Source: JANQOH01 sp965242575
GTDB taxonomy: Bacteria; Pseudomonadota; Alphaproteobacteria; UBA7887
Reading direction: 5' to 3'
Length of the DNA: 64,000 nucleotides
Assembly: GCA_965242575.1 (NCBI GenBank)
Contig: OZ251461.1
Coordinates: 3,162,001 to 3,226,000 of the forward strand
Shown: piece by piece, positions 56,292 to 64,000 of the stretch
Numbering within the stretch: position 1 is the stretch's first letter
How the letters are laid out: every line of letters starts with the position of its first letter
Notes under the pieces: model-generated
Told to the model about the DNA's origin: nothing
Seen by the model: the letters and a program-made list of their open reading frames with translations, nothing else
Databases searched by the model: none
Translations under genes and position numbers: made by a program

Positions 56292-57857
56292 ATGTATCTG
56301 ACCCAGGGGGTGAAGCGCGCGGCGCAGGTGCGCGGCCGCGCGGTGGCGACCTGCGACGGCGGCCGGACGCGCACATGGCGCGAATGCGCCGACCGGATTG
56401 CGCGGCTCGCGGCGGCGCTGCGCGGCCTGGGCGTCGCCGATGGGGAGCGCGCGGCCATCCTGGCGCTGAACGGCGACCGCTATTACGAGGCCATCTACGC
56501 GACGGCGTGGGCGGGCGGCGCGTTCGTTCCGGTCAACACGCGCCTGGCGCCCGCCGAGGCGGCCTTCTGGATCTCCGACAGCGAGGCGCGGGTGCTGTTC
56601 TGCGACGACGCCTTCGCGCCCATGGCTCGCAAGCTGAAGGACGACGGCGCGATCCCGTCGGTAGCGCGCATCGTCTGGATGGGGACGGGCGCGCCGCCCG
56701 CGGGCGCGGTCTCGCACGACGAGCTGGTCGCCGGCGCCGAGCCGGCGGAGGACGCCGGGCGCGGCTACGAGGACCTGGCGGGGATCTTCTACACCGGCGG
56801 CACCACCGGGCGCTCCAAGGGCGTCATGCTGAGCCACCGCAACCTGGTGTTCAACGCCTTCAACACGCTGCCGGCGCTCCGCGTCGACGCCGCGACGCGC
56901 TGGCTGCACGCGGCGCCGATGTTCCACATCGCCGACTGCGCCGCGGTGTTCGGCGTCACCCAGATCGCGGGGAGCCACTACTTCATTCCCCGCTTCGACC
57001 CGGTGGCGGTCATGCAGGCCACCGAGCGCCACCGCATCACCGAGCAGCTGCTGGTCCCCACCATGTGCAACATGCTGGTGAACCACCCGGACGTCGGGAC
57101 GTACGACCTGTCCAGCCTGCGCCACGTCACTTACGGCGCCTCGCCGATGCCGGACGCGGTGATCGTCAAGGCGATGGAGGTCCTGCCGGGCTGCAAGTTC
57201 AGCCACGCCTACGGGCAGACCGAATGCGCGCCGCTGGTGACCGCCTGCGGACCGGAGTTCCATACGCTGGAGGGCCCCAACGCCTACATGTTCCGCTCGG
57301 TGGGGCATGCGGTCCCCGGAGTCGAGATCCGCGTCGTCGACGCGGACGGCGCCGAGGTCCCGCGCGGCGAGGTGGGGGAGATCGCGGTGCGCGGCGCCAA
57401 CGTAATGATGGGCTACTGGCGCCAGCCGGAGCTGACGGCCGAGGCGCTGCGCGGCGGCTGGATGCGCACCGGCGACGGCGGGACGATGAACGCGGACGGA
57501 TTCGTCCACGTGGTCGACCGGATGAAGGACATGATCATCTCCGGCGGCGAGAACGTCTATTCGGCGGAGGTGGAGAACGCGGTGCACGAACACCCGGCGG
57601 TCGCCGAATGCGCGGCGATCGGGGTTCCGGACGACACTTGGGGCGAGCGCGTCCACGCCATCGTCCGCCTGAAGGAGGGCGAATCCGCGGACGCCGAGTC
57701 GATCATGGCCCATTGCCGCGACCGCATAGCCGGCTTCAAATGCCCGCGCAGCGTCGATTTCCGCTCCGACCCCATGCCGCTCTCCGGCGCCGGGAAGATC
57801 CTCAAGACGGAGCTCCGCAAGCCCTATTGGGAGGGGCGCGAGAAGCAGGTGAGCTGA
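56292..57857 (+). CDS. acyl-CoA synthetase (AMP-binding, ANL superfamily)
   Basis: 521 aa. The AMP-binding P-loop is FYTGGTTGRSKGVMLSHRN, the A5-type motif is HAYGQTECAP, the hinge is GWMRTGDGGTMN with VDRMKDMIISGGENVY, and the catalytic Lys is in LSGAGKILKTELRKPYW. It activates a carboxylic acid, probably a medium- or long-chain fatty or aryl acid, to the CoA thioester. It lies between a hydrolase and a GST/2-oxo acid dehydrogenase block, which suggests a catabolic region. Confidence 0.9.
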   Translation: MYLTQGVKRAAQVRGRAVATCDGGRTRTWRECADRIARLAAALRGLGVADGERAAILALNGDRYYEAIYATAWAGGAFVPVNTRLAPAEAAFWISDSEARVLFCDDAFAPMARKLKDDGAIPSVARIVWMGTGAPPAGAVSHDELVAGAEPAEDAGRGYEDLAGIFYTGGTTGRSKGVMLSHRNLVFNAFNTLPALRVDAATRWLHAAPMFHIADCAAVFGVTQIAGSHYFIPRFDPVAVMQATERHRITEQLLVPTMCNMLVNHPDVGTYDLSSLRHVTYGASPMPDAVIVKAMEVLPGCKFSHAYGQTECAPLVTACGPEFHTLEGPNAYMFRSVGHAVPGVEIRVVDADGAEVPRGEVGEIAVRGANVMMGYWRQPELTAEALRGGWMRTGDGGTMNADGFVHVVDRMKDMIISGGENVYSAEVENAVHEHPAVAECAAIGVPDDTWGERVHAIVRLKEGESADAESIMAHCRDRIAGFKCPRSVDFRSDPMPLSGAGKILKTELRKPYWEGREKQVS

Positions 57858-58029
57858 ACGCGCCGGGCGGGGAAACCGGCTTTGCGCGCCGCGCCGCCGA
57901 GGCGCATGGCGGACGGATACCTGCCGAGAGCTGCGCGGGATCGGACGACGGCCCGGCCGGCGCCCCGCTTGACCGGCGGGCCGGCGCGGCTATGCTCGGG
58001 CGCGCGGAGGCGAGGCGGGGAGGCGCCGG

Positions 58030-58662
58030 ATGATCGATCTCTACACGTGGGGCACGCCCAACGGGCGCAAGGTCTCGATCATGCTCGAGGAGGTCGGGCT
58101 GCCCTACGAAACCCACCCGGTGAACATCCTCGAGGACGAGCAGTTCGACCCCGAATTCCTCGACATCAGCCCCAACAACAAGATCCCCGCCATCGTCGAC
58201 CGCGACACCGGGACGCGGTTGATGGAGTCGGCGGCGATCATGATCTATCTCGGCGACAAGGCCGGCAGCCCGCTCTGGCCGCAGGACCCGGCGCGGCGCT
58301 ACGACGCGCTGCAATGGCTCATGATGCAGATGGGCTCGGTCGGCCCCATGCTCGGCCAGACGCACCACTTCGTCCGCTTCAACAAGGGCAAGTCCGCCTA
58401 CGCCGAGGAGCGCTACGCCAAGGAGTGCGCGCGCATATACAACGTGCTCGACCGCCAGCTCGGACGGCGCGAGTTCCTCGCCGGCGACATCTCCATCGCC
58501 GACCTCGCGACCTGGCCGTGGATCTCGCGCTTCGAGTGGCAGGAGATGGACCTGAACGCCTACCCCAACCTGAAGCGCTGGTACCTCGCCATCGCCGGGC
58601 GCGACGCGGTGAAGCGCGGTTACGACACGCCCAGGGGCGGCTTCGAGATTCCGCTGCCGTGA
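58030..58662 (+). CDS. glutathione S-transferase (YghU/YfcG-like, Nu class)
   Basis: 210 aa. The thioredoxin-like N-domain reads IDLYTWGTPNGRKVSIMLEE, and the cis-Pro region NNKIPAIVD and ESAAIMIYL hold glutathione. The C-domain is helical, with GPMLGQTHHFVRFN. The TWGTPNGRK start is typical of disulfide-bond oxidoreductase-type GSTs. The stop overlaps the E1-alpha GTG, so it is in one unit with the dehydrogenase complex. Confidence 0.88.
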   Translation: MIDLYTWGTPNGRKVSIMLEEVGLPYETHPVNILEDEQFDPEFLDISPNNKIPAIVDRDTGTRLMESAAIMIYLGDKAGSPLWPQDPARRYDALQWLMMQMGSVGPMLGQTHHFVRFNKGKSAYAEERYAKECARIYNVLDRQLGRREFLAGDISIADLATWPWISRFEWQEMDLNAYPNLKRWYLAIAGRDAVKRGYDTPRGGFEIPLP

Positions 58663-59747
58663 CGGCGGGCGCGCTTCCCCCGCAATATCCGGCGGGCGCG
58701 GCGGCGGCGGAGCCCCGCTCGATCCTCGACGCGGAGGGCCGGCTGCGCGACGGCGCCGAGCCGGGGATGAGCGAGGCGGAGGTCCTCGAGGCGCTGCGGC
58801 TGATGATGCTCGGCCGCGCCTTCGACCGGAAGTGCCTGAGCCTCCAGCGCCAGGGGCGGCTCGGCACTTTCGCGCCCATCTTCGGGCAGGAGGCGACGCT
58901 GGCCGGAGTCGCCATGGCGCTGGACCCGGCGCGCGACTGGGCGGTGCCGCAATACCGCGAACTGCCGGTGCAGATCCGCCAGGGCCTGCCGCTGGAGAGC
59001 GTCGCCCTCTACCGCCGCGGCCACCCCGACGGCGGAGTAATCCCCGAAGGCGTGCGCATGTTCGCGACGCAGGTGTCGCTGGCGGCGCAGCTGCCGCACG
59101 CGGTGGGCCTCGCCTGGGGCATGAGGATGAAGGGCGAGGACGGCGTGGCGGCGGTGTTCTTCGGCGACGGCGCGTCGTCGGAGGGCGACTTCCACGAATC
59201 CTGCAACCTCGCCGGGCTGGTCCAGGCGCCGGTGCTGTTCGTCTTGCAGAACAACCAGTGGGCGATCTCCACCCCGCGGAGCATCCAGACGGCGGGGGCG
59301 GATTTCGCGTCGCGGGCGCCGGCCTACGGCTTCCCCGGCGTTTCGGTGGACGGCAACGACCTGTTCGCGGTGCACGCCGTCGCCGCCGACGCGGTGGCGC
59401 GCGGGCGCGCGGGGCAGGGCGCGACGCTGATCGAGGCGCACACCTACCGCATGGGCATGCACACCACCGCCGACGACCCGAGCCGCTACATCGACTCCGC
59501 CGAGCTGGAGCGCTGGAAGCGCAAGGACCCCATCGACCGGGTATGGAAATACCTCGCCGCCGCCGGAAGTCCCGAGGCCGGCGCGCGCGCCGGTTGGGAG
59601 TCGGAGATCGACGCCGAGGTGGAGCGCGTGTTCGCCGCCGCGGATTCGCATCCCGCGCCCGATCCGGCGGCGATCTACGAACACGTGTTCGCGGAGCCGA
59701 CTCCGACCCTCGCCCGCCAGCGCGCGGCGCATCTCGGCGGCGGGTGA
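58659..59747 (+). CDS. 2-oxo acid dehydrogenase E1 component, alpha subunit
   Basis: 362 aa from a GTG overlapping the GST stop. The thiamine diphosphate motif runs from GDGASSEGDFHESCNLAG to LQNNQWAIS; HTYRMGMHTTADDPSRYI is the phosphorylation-loop region. It decarboxylates a 2-oxo acid and passes the acyl group to E2. The order E1alpha, E1beta, E2, E3 and the GEGLSEGE-type E2 favour a branched-chain 2-oxo acid complex, but a pyruvate complex is not excluded. Confidence 0.92.
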   Translation: MTAGALPPQYPAGAAAAEPRSILDAEGRLRDGAEPGMSEAEVLEALRLMMLGRAFDRKCLSLQRQGRLGTFAPIFGQEATLAGVAMALDPARDWAVPQYRELPVQIRQGLPLESVALYRRGHPDGGVIPEGVRMFATQVSLAAQLPHAVGLAWGMRMKGEDGVAAVFFGDGASSEGDFHESCNLAGLVQAPVLFVLQNNQWAISTPRSIQTAGADFASRAPAYGFPGVSVDGNDLFAVHAVAADAVARGRAGQGATLIEAHTYRMGMHTTADDPSRYIDSAELERWKRKDPIDRVWKYLAAAGSPEAGARAGWESEIDAEVERVFAAADSHPAPDPAAIYEHVFAEPTPTLARQRAAHLGGG

Positions 59748-59763
59748 GCGCAGGGAGGCGGCG

Positions 59764-60744
59764 ATGGCGCGCATGAACATGGTGGAGGCGATCCGCGCCG
59801 CGCTCCGGCAGGAGATGGAGCGCGACGAGACGGTGCTGCTGATGGGCGAGGACGTGGGCCAGCTCGGCGGCGTGTTCCGCGCCACCGACGGGCTGCGGCA
59901 GTTCTTCGGCCCGCGCCGCGTAATCGACACGCCGCTGGCGGAGAGCGTCATCGCCGGCTCGGCGCTCGGACTGGCGGTCGCCGGCTGGCGCCCGGTGGTG
60001 GAGATACAGTTCCTCGGCTTCGCGCAGCAATGCTTCCACCAGCTCGACCAGCAGATCGCGCGCATCCGCTTCCGCACGCGCGGTTCGCACACCGCGCCGA
60101 TGGTCGTCCGCTCGCCGTTCGGCGGCTGCGTGCGGACGCCGGAGTTCCACTCCGATTCGATGGAGCACACCTTCGCCCACTCGTCGGGCCTGAAGGTGGT
60201 CATGCCGGCGAACCCCTACGACGCCAAGGGCCTGCTCGCCCAGGCGATCCGCGACCCCGACCCAGTGCTGTTCCTGGAGCCGCTGCGCGGCTACCGCCTG
60301 CTCACCGGCGAGGTCCCGGACGACGCCTACACCGTCCCGTTCGGCGAGCTGCGGACGGTCCGCGAGGGCGCCGACGTGACCGTGGTCGCGTGGAGCCAGT
60401 CGGTTCCGGTGGCGGAGAAGGCGGCGGACATGGCGGCGGAGAAAGGCATCGACGCGCATGTCGTCGATCTCCGCACCCTGGTCCCGCTCGACGAGGCGGG
60501 GCTGGCAGCGGCGGTCGAGCGCACCGGGCGCTGCGTCGTCGTCCACGAATCGCAGGCGACGGCGGGGTTCGGCGCGGAGGTCGCGGCGCTGCTCCAGGAG
60601 CGCGCGTTCTATTCGCTGGAGGCGCCGGCGCGCCGCGTCGCCGCCCCCGACGCGCCCTACCCCATGCCGGGAGTGGAGGACTGGTTCGTCCCCGACGCCG
60701 GGCGCGTCCTCGCGGCGATCGAAGAGACGATGGCCGCGCAATGA
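59764..60744 (+). CDS. 2-oxo acid dehydrogenase E1 component, beta subunit
   Basis: 326 aa. Starts NMVEAIRAALRQEMERDETV, LLMGEDVGQLGGVFRATDGL; contains DTPLAESVIAGSALGLAV, QFLGFAQQCFHQLDQQIAR and the C-terminal VVHESQATAGFGAEVAA. It completes the E1 heterotetramer. AGGGAGGCGGCG precedes the ATG, and the stop overlaps the E2 ATG. Confidence 0.93.
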   Translation: MARMNMVEAIRAALRQEMERDETVLLMGEDVGQLGGVFRATDGLRQFFGPRRVIDTPLAESVIAGSALGLAVAGWRPVVEIQFLGFAQQCFHQLDQQIARIRFRTRGSHTAPMVVRSPFGGCVRTPEFHSDSMEHTFAHSSGLKVVMPANPYDAKGLLAQAIRDPDPVLFLEPLRGYRLLTGEVPDDAYTVPFGELRTVREGADVTVVAWSQSVPVAEKAADMAAEKGIDAHVVDLRTLVPLDEAGLAAAVERTGRCVVVHESQATAGFGAEVAALLQERAFYSLEAPARRVAAPDAPYPMPGVEDWFVPDAGRVLAAIEETMAAQ

Positions 60745-62009
60745 GCGACTACCGGTTCGACCTGCCCGACGTCGGCGAGGGGCTGAGCGAAGGCGAGATC
60801 GTCCACTGGCACGTCGGCGCGGGCGATGCGGTGAAGGCGGACCAGGTCATCGTCGACGTCCAGACCGACAAGGCGGTGGTGGAGATCCCCGCGCCCGTCT
60901 CCGGAACCGTCAAGAGCCTGGGCGGGCAGGTGGGCGCGATGCTGCCCGTCGGCGCGATGCTGGCGGTGATCGAGACGGACGCCGCGCCGCCGCCGCCCGC
61001 AAGGGAGGACTCCGCCGCCACGCCCACGTCCTCCTCATACAAGGCGTCGGAGGTGATCGGGAAGAACCCTGCTATCGCCGCCGTCCCAACCGATCCGCCG
61101 GCGGCGGAGAAGACTCGCAAGCGCGTTCTGGCGAGTCCGGCGACGCGGCGCCTCGCGGTCGAACTCGGAGTCGACCTCGCCCGGGTTCCCGGAACCGGCG
61201 AGCGCGGGCGGGTCACGCGCGCCGACGTCGAGCGCGCGGCGCAGGGCGCGGCGGAATCGCCGCCCGCCGCGCCGGGGCCGTCCGCGCCGCCGCCCGCCGC
61301 CCCGGAGGGGGCGGACCGGGTGGAGCCGCTGCGCGGGCTGCGCCGGCAAATCGCGCGGACGATGACGGCGGCGTGGCGCGAGATCCCGCACATATTGACC
61401 TTCCACGAGGTCGACGCGGCGAACCTGGTCGCCGCGCGCCGCGCGCTCATCGCCGAATTCGAACCGGAGGGGGTCAAGCCCAGCTACCTGCCCATCGTCA
61501 TGAAGGCGTGCGCGGCGGCGCTGCGCGCGCATCCGCGCTTCAACGCCTCGCTGAACCTGGAGGCCGGGGAGGTCGTCTATCGCCATCGCGTCAATATCGG
61601 CTTCGCGACGGCGACTCCCGACGGGCTGATCGTGCCGGTGGTCCACGACGCCGACCGCAAGCCGATCCTCGACCTGGCGCGCGAGATCGCCGAACTCGCG
61701 GCGGCGGCGCGGGCGCGCAAGGTCAAGCCGGAGCAGCTCAGGGGCGGCACCTTCACCGTCTCCAACTACGGCAGTTACGGCGGGCATTTCGGCACTCCGA
61801 TCATCCGCCCGCCCGAAGCGGCGATCCTCGGCGTCGGCGCGATCCGCGAGGCGGTGGTCGCGCTGGACGGATCGCCGGCGGTGCGGCCCAACCTGCCGCT
61901 CGTCGTCTCGACCGACCACCGGCTGAACGACGGCGAGCATCTCGGCGCCTTCGCCGCCGCCATCGGCGCGTATCTGGCCGACCCGGTCCGGCTTCTGGGG
62001 CGGATCTGA
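60741..62009 (+). CDS. 2-oxo acid dehydrogenase E2, dihydrolipoamide acyltransferase
   Basis: 422 aa. One lipoyl domain with the lipoyl Lys in VQTDKAVVEIPAP, a peripheral-subunit-binding domain (ASPATRRLAVELGVDLARVP), two Ala/Pro linkers, and a catalytic domain ending in STDHRLNDGEHLGAF with the acyltransfer His. LPDVGEGLSEGEIVHW is the form common in branched-chain E2. ATGA overlap with E1-beta. Confidence 0.93.
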   Translation: MSDYRFDLPDVGEGLSEGEIVHWHVGAGDAVKADQVIVDVQTDKAVVEIPAPVSGTVKSLGGQVGAMLPVGAMLAVIETDAAPPPPAREDSAATPTSSSYKASEVIGKNPAIAAVPTDPPAAEKTRKRVLASPATRRLAVELGVDLARVPGTGERGRVTRADVERAAQGAAESPPAAPGPSAPPPAAPEGADRVEPLRGLRRQIARTMTAAWREIPHILTFHEVDAANLVAARRALIAEFEPEGVKPSYLPIVMKACAAALRAHPRFNASLNLEAGEVVYRHRVNIGFATATPDGLIVPVVHDADRKPILDLAREIAELAAAARARKVKPEQLRGGTFTVSNYGSYGGHFGTPIIRPPEAAILGVGAIREAVVALDGSPAVRPNLPLVVSTDHRLNDGEHLGAFAAAIGAYLADPVRLLGRI

Positions 62010-63484
62010 TGGTCGTCGGCGCGGTTCCGGAGCCGGTCGATTTTATCGTCGCCGGCGCCGGGCCGGGCGGCTACGCGGCGGCGCTGCGCGCGGCGCAGCT
62101 CGGGCGCAAGGTCCTGCTGGTGGACCGCGAGGGCGCGGAGGGAGTCGGCGGAGTCTGCCTCCGCGTCGGCTGCATTCCGAGCAAGGCGCTGATCGAGGTC
62201 GCCGATCTCGCGCACCGCGCGCGCGGCGCCGCGCGCATGGGCCTCGCCGCGCCTGCGCCTGGGGCGCCGCCGGGGGCGCCGCCGGGGGCCGACATGGCGC
62301 GGTTCCAGGACTGGAAGGCGGAAGTCGTCGACGGCCTGGCGGGCGGCGTGCGCGGCCTGCTCCGCGCGGCGGGGGTGGAGGTCGCGCGCGGCGCGTTCCG
62401 CTTCACCGCGCCCGGCAAGGGGGTGATCACGCCCGACGACGGGAGCGCGCGGTTCGTCGAATTCGCCGATCTGGTCCTCGCCGCCGGGTCGCGTCCGGTC
62501 GAACTGCCCGGCCTGCCCTGCGACGGCGACCGCGTGCTCGATTCGACCGGCGCGCTGGCGCTGGACTCGCTGCCGGCTACGATGGCGGTGGTCGGCGCCG
62601 GCTATGTCGGGCTGGAGATCGGCATCGCCTTCGCCAAGCTCGGCGTCCGGGTCGCGCTGGTGGAGGCGGAGCCGCGCATCCTGCCGGCGATGGACGCGGC
62701 GCTGTCCCGCCCGGTGGCGAAGACGCTGGCGGCGCTCGGCGTCGAGGTCCATCCCGGCGCGCGCGCCGCCGGTTACGACGGCGCCCGCCTCCGGGTGGAG
62801 GGCGCGAACGGCGCGCGCGAGGTGGCGGCGGACAAGGTCGTCGTCGCGGTGGGCCGGCGGCCGAACACCGACGACCTGGAGCTCGCCGCGGCCGGCCTGG
62901 CGCCCGGCGCCGGCGGCCTGCTCGAAGTCGCGCCCGACCGCCGGCTCGCGCCGCACGTCGCGGCGGTGGGCGACGTAACGCCCGGCCCGGCGCTGGCGCA
63001 CAAGGCGACCGCCGAAGCGCATGTCGCCGCGGAGGCGCTGTGCGGGCGCAAGGCGGCGTTCCAGCCCGAGGCGATCCCCGCGGTGGTGTTCTCCGACCCC
63101 GAAATCGCGACCGCCGGCATGACGCTGGCGGAGGCAAAAGCGGCGGGCGCGGACGCGCGGGCGGCGGTCTTCCCGCTTTCGGCGTCGGGCCGCGCGCGCA
63201 CCCTGGCGGCGCGCGAGGGTTTTTTGCAGGTGGTGTCCGACGCCACCGATGGCCGCATTCTCGGCGTCCACATCGCCGCGCCGCACGCCTCCGACCTGAT
63301 CGGCGAAGGCGTGCTCGCCATAGAGATGGGCGCGACGGTGGAGGACCTGGCGCTGACGGTCCACGCCCACCCGACCTTCGGCGAAATGTTCGGCGAGGCC
63401 GCCCATCTGGCGCTGGGGCGGCCGATTCACGTCGCCGCGCCGGGGCGGAATCGCCCCGGCTCGGGCTTGCGAACGGATCGATAA
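62009..63484 (+). CDS. lpdA: dihydrolipoyl dehydrogenase (E3)
   Basis: 491 aa, start overlapping the E2 stop (TGATG). FAD-binding VAGAGPGGYAAALRAAQLG, the redox disulfide GVCLRVGCIPSKA (C-x4-C), NAD-binding VVGAGYVGLEIGIAFAKLG, and the dimer-interface His-Glu pair in HAHPTFGEMFGEA are intact. An insertion APGAPPGAPPGAD (about residues 85-95) is made by a short tandem repeat in the DNA. It reoxidises the lipoyl group of E2. Confidence 0.95.
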   Translation: MVVGAVPEPVDFIVAGAGPGGYAAALRAAQLGRKVLLVDREGAEGVGGVCLRVGCIPSKALIEVADLAHRARGAARMGLAAPAPGAPPGAPPGADMARFQDWKAEVVDGLAGGVRGLLRAAGVEVARGAFRFTAPGKGVITPDDGSARFVEFADLVLAAGSRPVELPGLPCDGDRVLDSTGALALDSLPATMAVVGAGYVGLEIGIAFAKLGVRVALVEAEPRILPAMDAALSRPVAKTLAALGVEVHPGARAAGYDGARLRVEGANGAREVAADKVVVAVGRRPNTDDLELAAAGLAPGAGGLLEVAPDRRLAPHVAAVGDVTPGPALAHKATAEAHVAAEALCGRKAAFQPEAIPAVVFSDPEIATAGMTLAEAKAAGADARAAVFPLSASGRARTLAAREGFLQVVSDATDGRILGVHIAAPHASDLIGEGVLAIEMGATVEDLALTVHAHPTFGEMFGEAAHLALGRPIHVAAPGRNRPGSGLRTDR

Positions 63485-63527
63485 ACCTGGACGCGGGACG
63501 GCGTCGTATCCAACTTTCGTAGCGGAG

Positions 63528-63699
63528 TTATACCAGACCAAATTTGTATTCATTCACTTCAAATATTTTACTTCGTCATTCCCGCGAAGGCGGGAATCTA
63601 TTTTGATTTAGGCATATTGTAAGTCGATAGAGATTCCCGCCTTCGCGGGAATGACGAGAAATAGAAATATGTATAGGTTTGAAATTGGAGTGGTATTAC
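63528..63699. repeat. MITE-like inverted-repeat element
   Basis: About 172 bp. Perfect 26-bp inverted arms (63574-63599 and 63631-63656, CGTCATTCCCGCGAAGGCGG type, each with its own small hairpin) lie inside longer imperfect ends (TTATACCAGACCAAATTT against TAATACCACTCCAATTT read inverted). No coding capacity. It marks the drop in GC at the window end and may also terminate lpdA transcription. Confidence 0.75.
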
Positions 63700-63765
63700 C
63701 GATGCCGTGCGCGGTTCGGTCATATGGAGAACGCCGTAAAATTCGGCGATTCGCACTGGATTGGA

Positions 63766-64000
63766 TTATCGAAAATTGGATACGGGTATTCTCCCGGACA
63801 TCAGCTCAGGCAAAAGCGCGTCGCGAATGGCGGACAGTATATCTGACTGGAAGTTGTTGCAGTCGATACGTTCTCTCAAATTTCCAGCTATTTTCTGGTA
63901 TGCCGAACACACGCGAGAAGGTGGAAGTAACACCAAATGGTGGCCAAAATTCTGGAGTGGCATGTAGGGATTTCCGCTGCCGCCGACGTACTTCGAAAAG
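63766..64000 (-). CDS. hsdS: type I restriction specificity subunit (HsdS), C-terminal end
   Basis: The frame is open at the right edge, so the 5' part is outside. The visible 77 codons include VLLPPSRVCSAYQKIAGNLR, then ERIDCNNFQSDILSAIRDAL and LPELMSGRIPV, the typical last conserved region of HsdS (L-x-x-IRD-x-LLP-x-L-x-SG). HsdS sets the DNA target of a type I restriction-modification system; hsdM and hsdR would lie further right. GC is much lower than in the rest of the window. Confidence 0.65.
   Translation of the reverse strand, partial: FSKYVGGSGNPYMPLQNFGHHLVLLPPSRVCSAYQKIAGNLRERIDCNNFQSDILSAIRDALLPELMSGRIPVSNFR

Noticed and set aside
63761..63967. Plus-strand 68-residue frame at the right edge
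   Set aside because: The opposite strand carries the clear C-terminal HsdS pattern, so this is its shadow.

Overview
The window is one very GC-rich chromosomal segment (by eye about 70% or more, except a few AT-richer patches) from an alphaproteobacterium, probably an uncultured one. The taxonomic hints are an IalB-like gene, rlmN and argG overlapping in one operon, yqeY-dnaG-rpoD in one block, a split F0 operon with both b' and b subunits, exbB-exbD-exbD-tonB, and FitA/VapB-VapC. Four-base GTGA or ATGA stop/start overlaps and GTG starts are common.

Layout. 1-9.4 kb is accessory: the end of a di-haem oxidoreductase gene, a YHS-domain gene present twice as a 459-bp direct repeat (971 and 6156), and between the copies an MmeI-like restriction-modification enzyme, a low-GC nucleoside-deoxyribosyltransferase/TIR-like gene, and a graveyard of fragments (HigA, transposase, tRNA-like, Baeyer-Villiger monooxygenase). 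An intact IS1380-family element and a secreted protein gene cut by it follow. 9.5-15 kb is housekeeping (argG, rlmN, ialB-like), a methyltransferase with a PqqD-like tail and a luciferase-like oxidoreductase. 15-18 kb is an unusual five-gene operon: one MotA/TolQ-type channel protein, two paralogous single-TM proteins and two further paralogous membrane proteins. 18-28 kb holds a PQQ alcohol dehydrogenase and its cytochrome c, a histidine kinase with an NtrC-like regulator lacking GAFTGA, an ExbB-ExbD-ExbD-TonB operon, an EF-hand protein, and a second protein carrying a copy of the TonB C-terminus.

28-34.4 kb contains vapBC and, in two places, a family of five RiPP-type precursor genes with nitrile-hydratase-like leaders, a double-glycine junction and Ser/Thr/Ala/Gly-rich cores; no maturation enzyme is beside them. 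The first cluster has a near-consensus promoter and ten perfect 13-bp tandem repeats in its leader. A sixth, core-less leader-like gene lies at 47.7 kb. Between the clusters are a SAM hydroxide adenosyltransferase, an SDR and a non-canonical Nramp-like transporter.

34.4-45 kb is core: rpoD, dnaG, yqeY, a Calx-beta autotransporter-like surface protein with a 20-bp C tract at its 5' end, and the F0 ATP synthase operon. 45-54 kb holds uvrB, an acyl-CoA carboxylase beta subunit, a glycosyltransferase, an enolase-superfamily dehydratase, an AlbA/Schlafen-type ATPase-like gene and tRNA-Thr(CGU). 54-63.5 kb encodes an SDR, an alpha/beta hydrolase, an acyl-CoA synthetase, a GST and a complete 2-oxo acid dehydrogenase complex (E1alpha, E1beta, E2, E3). 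The right edge turns AT-rich, with a MITE-like inverted repeat and the C-terminus of a type I restriction specificity subunit entering from outside.

Most notable: the orphan precursor family with its repeat-bearing leader; the five-gene stator-like operon; the repeat-flanked restriction/TIR-like cassette; and mononucleotide tracts positioned to affect expression of a surface protein and of yqeY-dnaG-rpoD.
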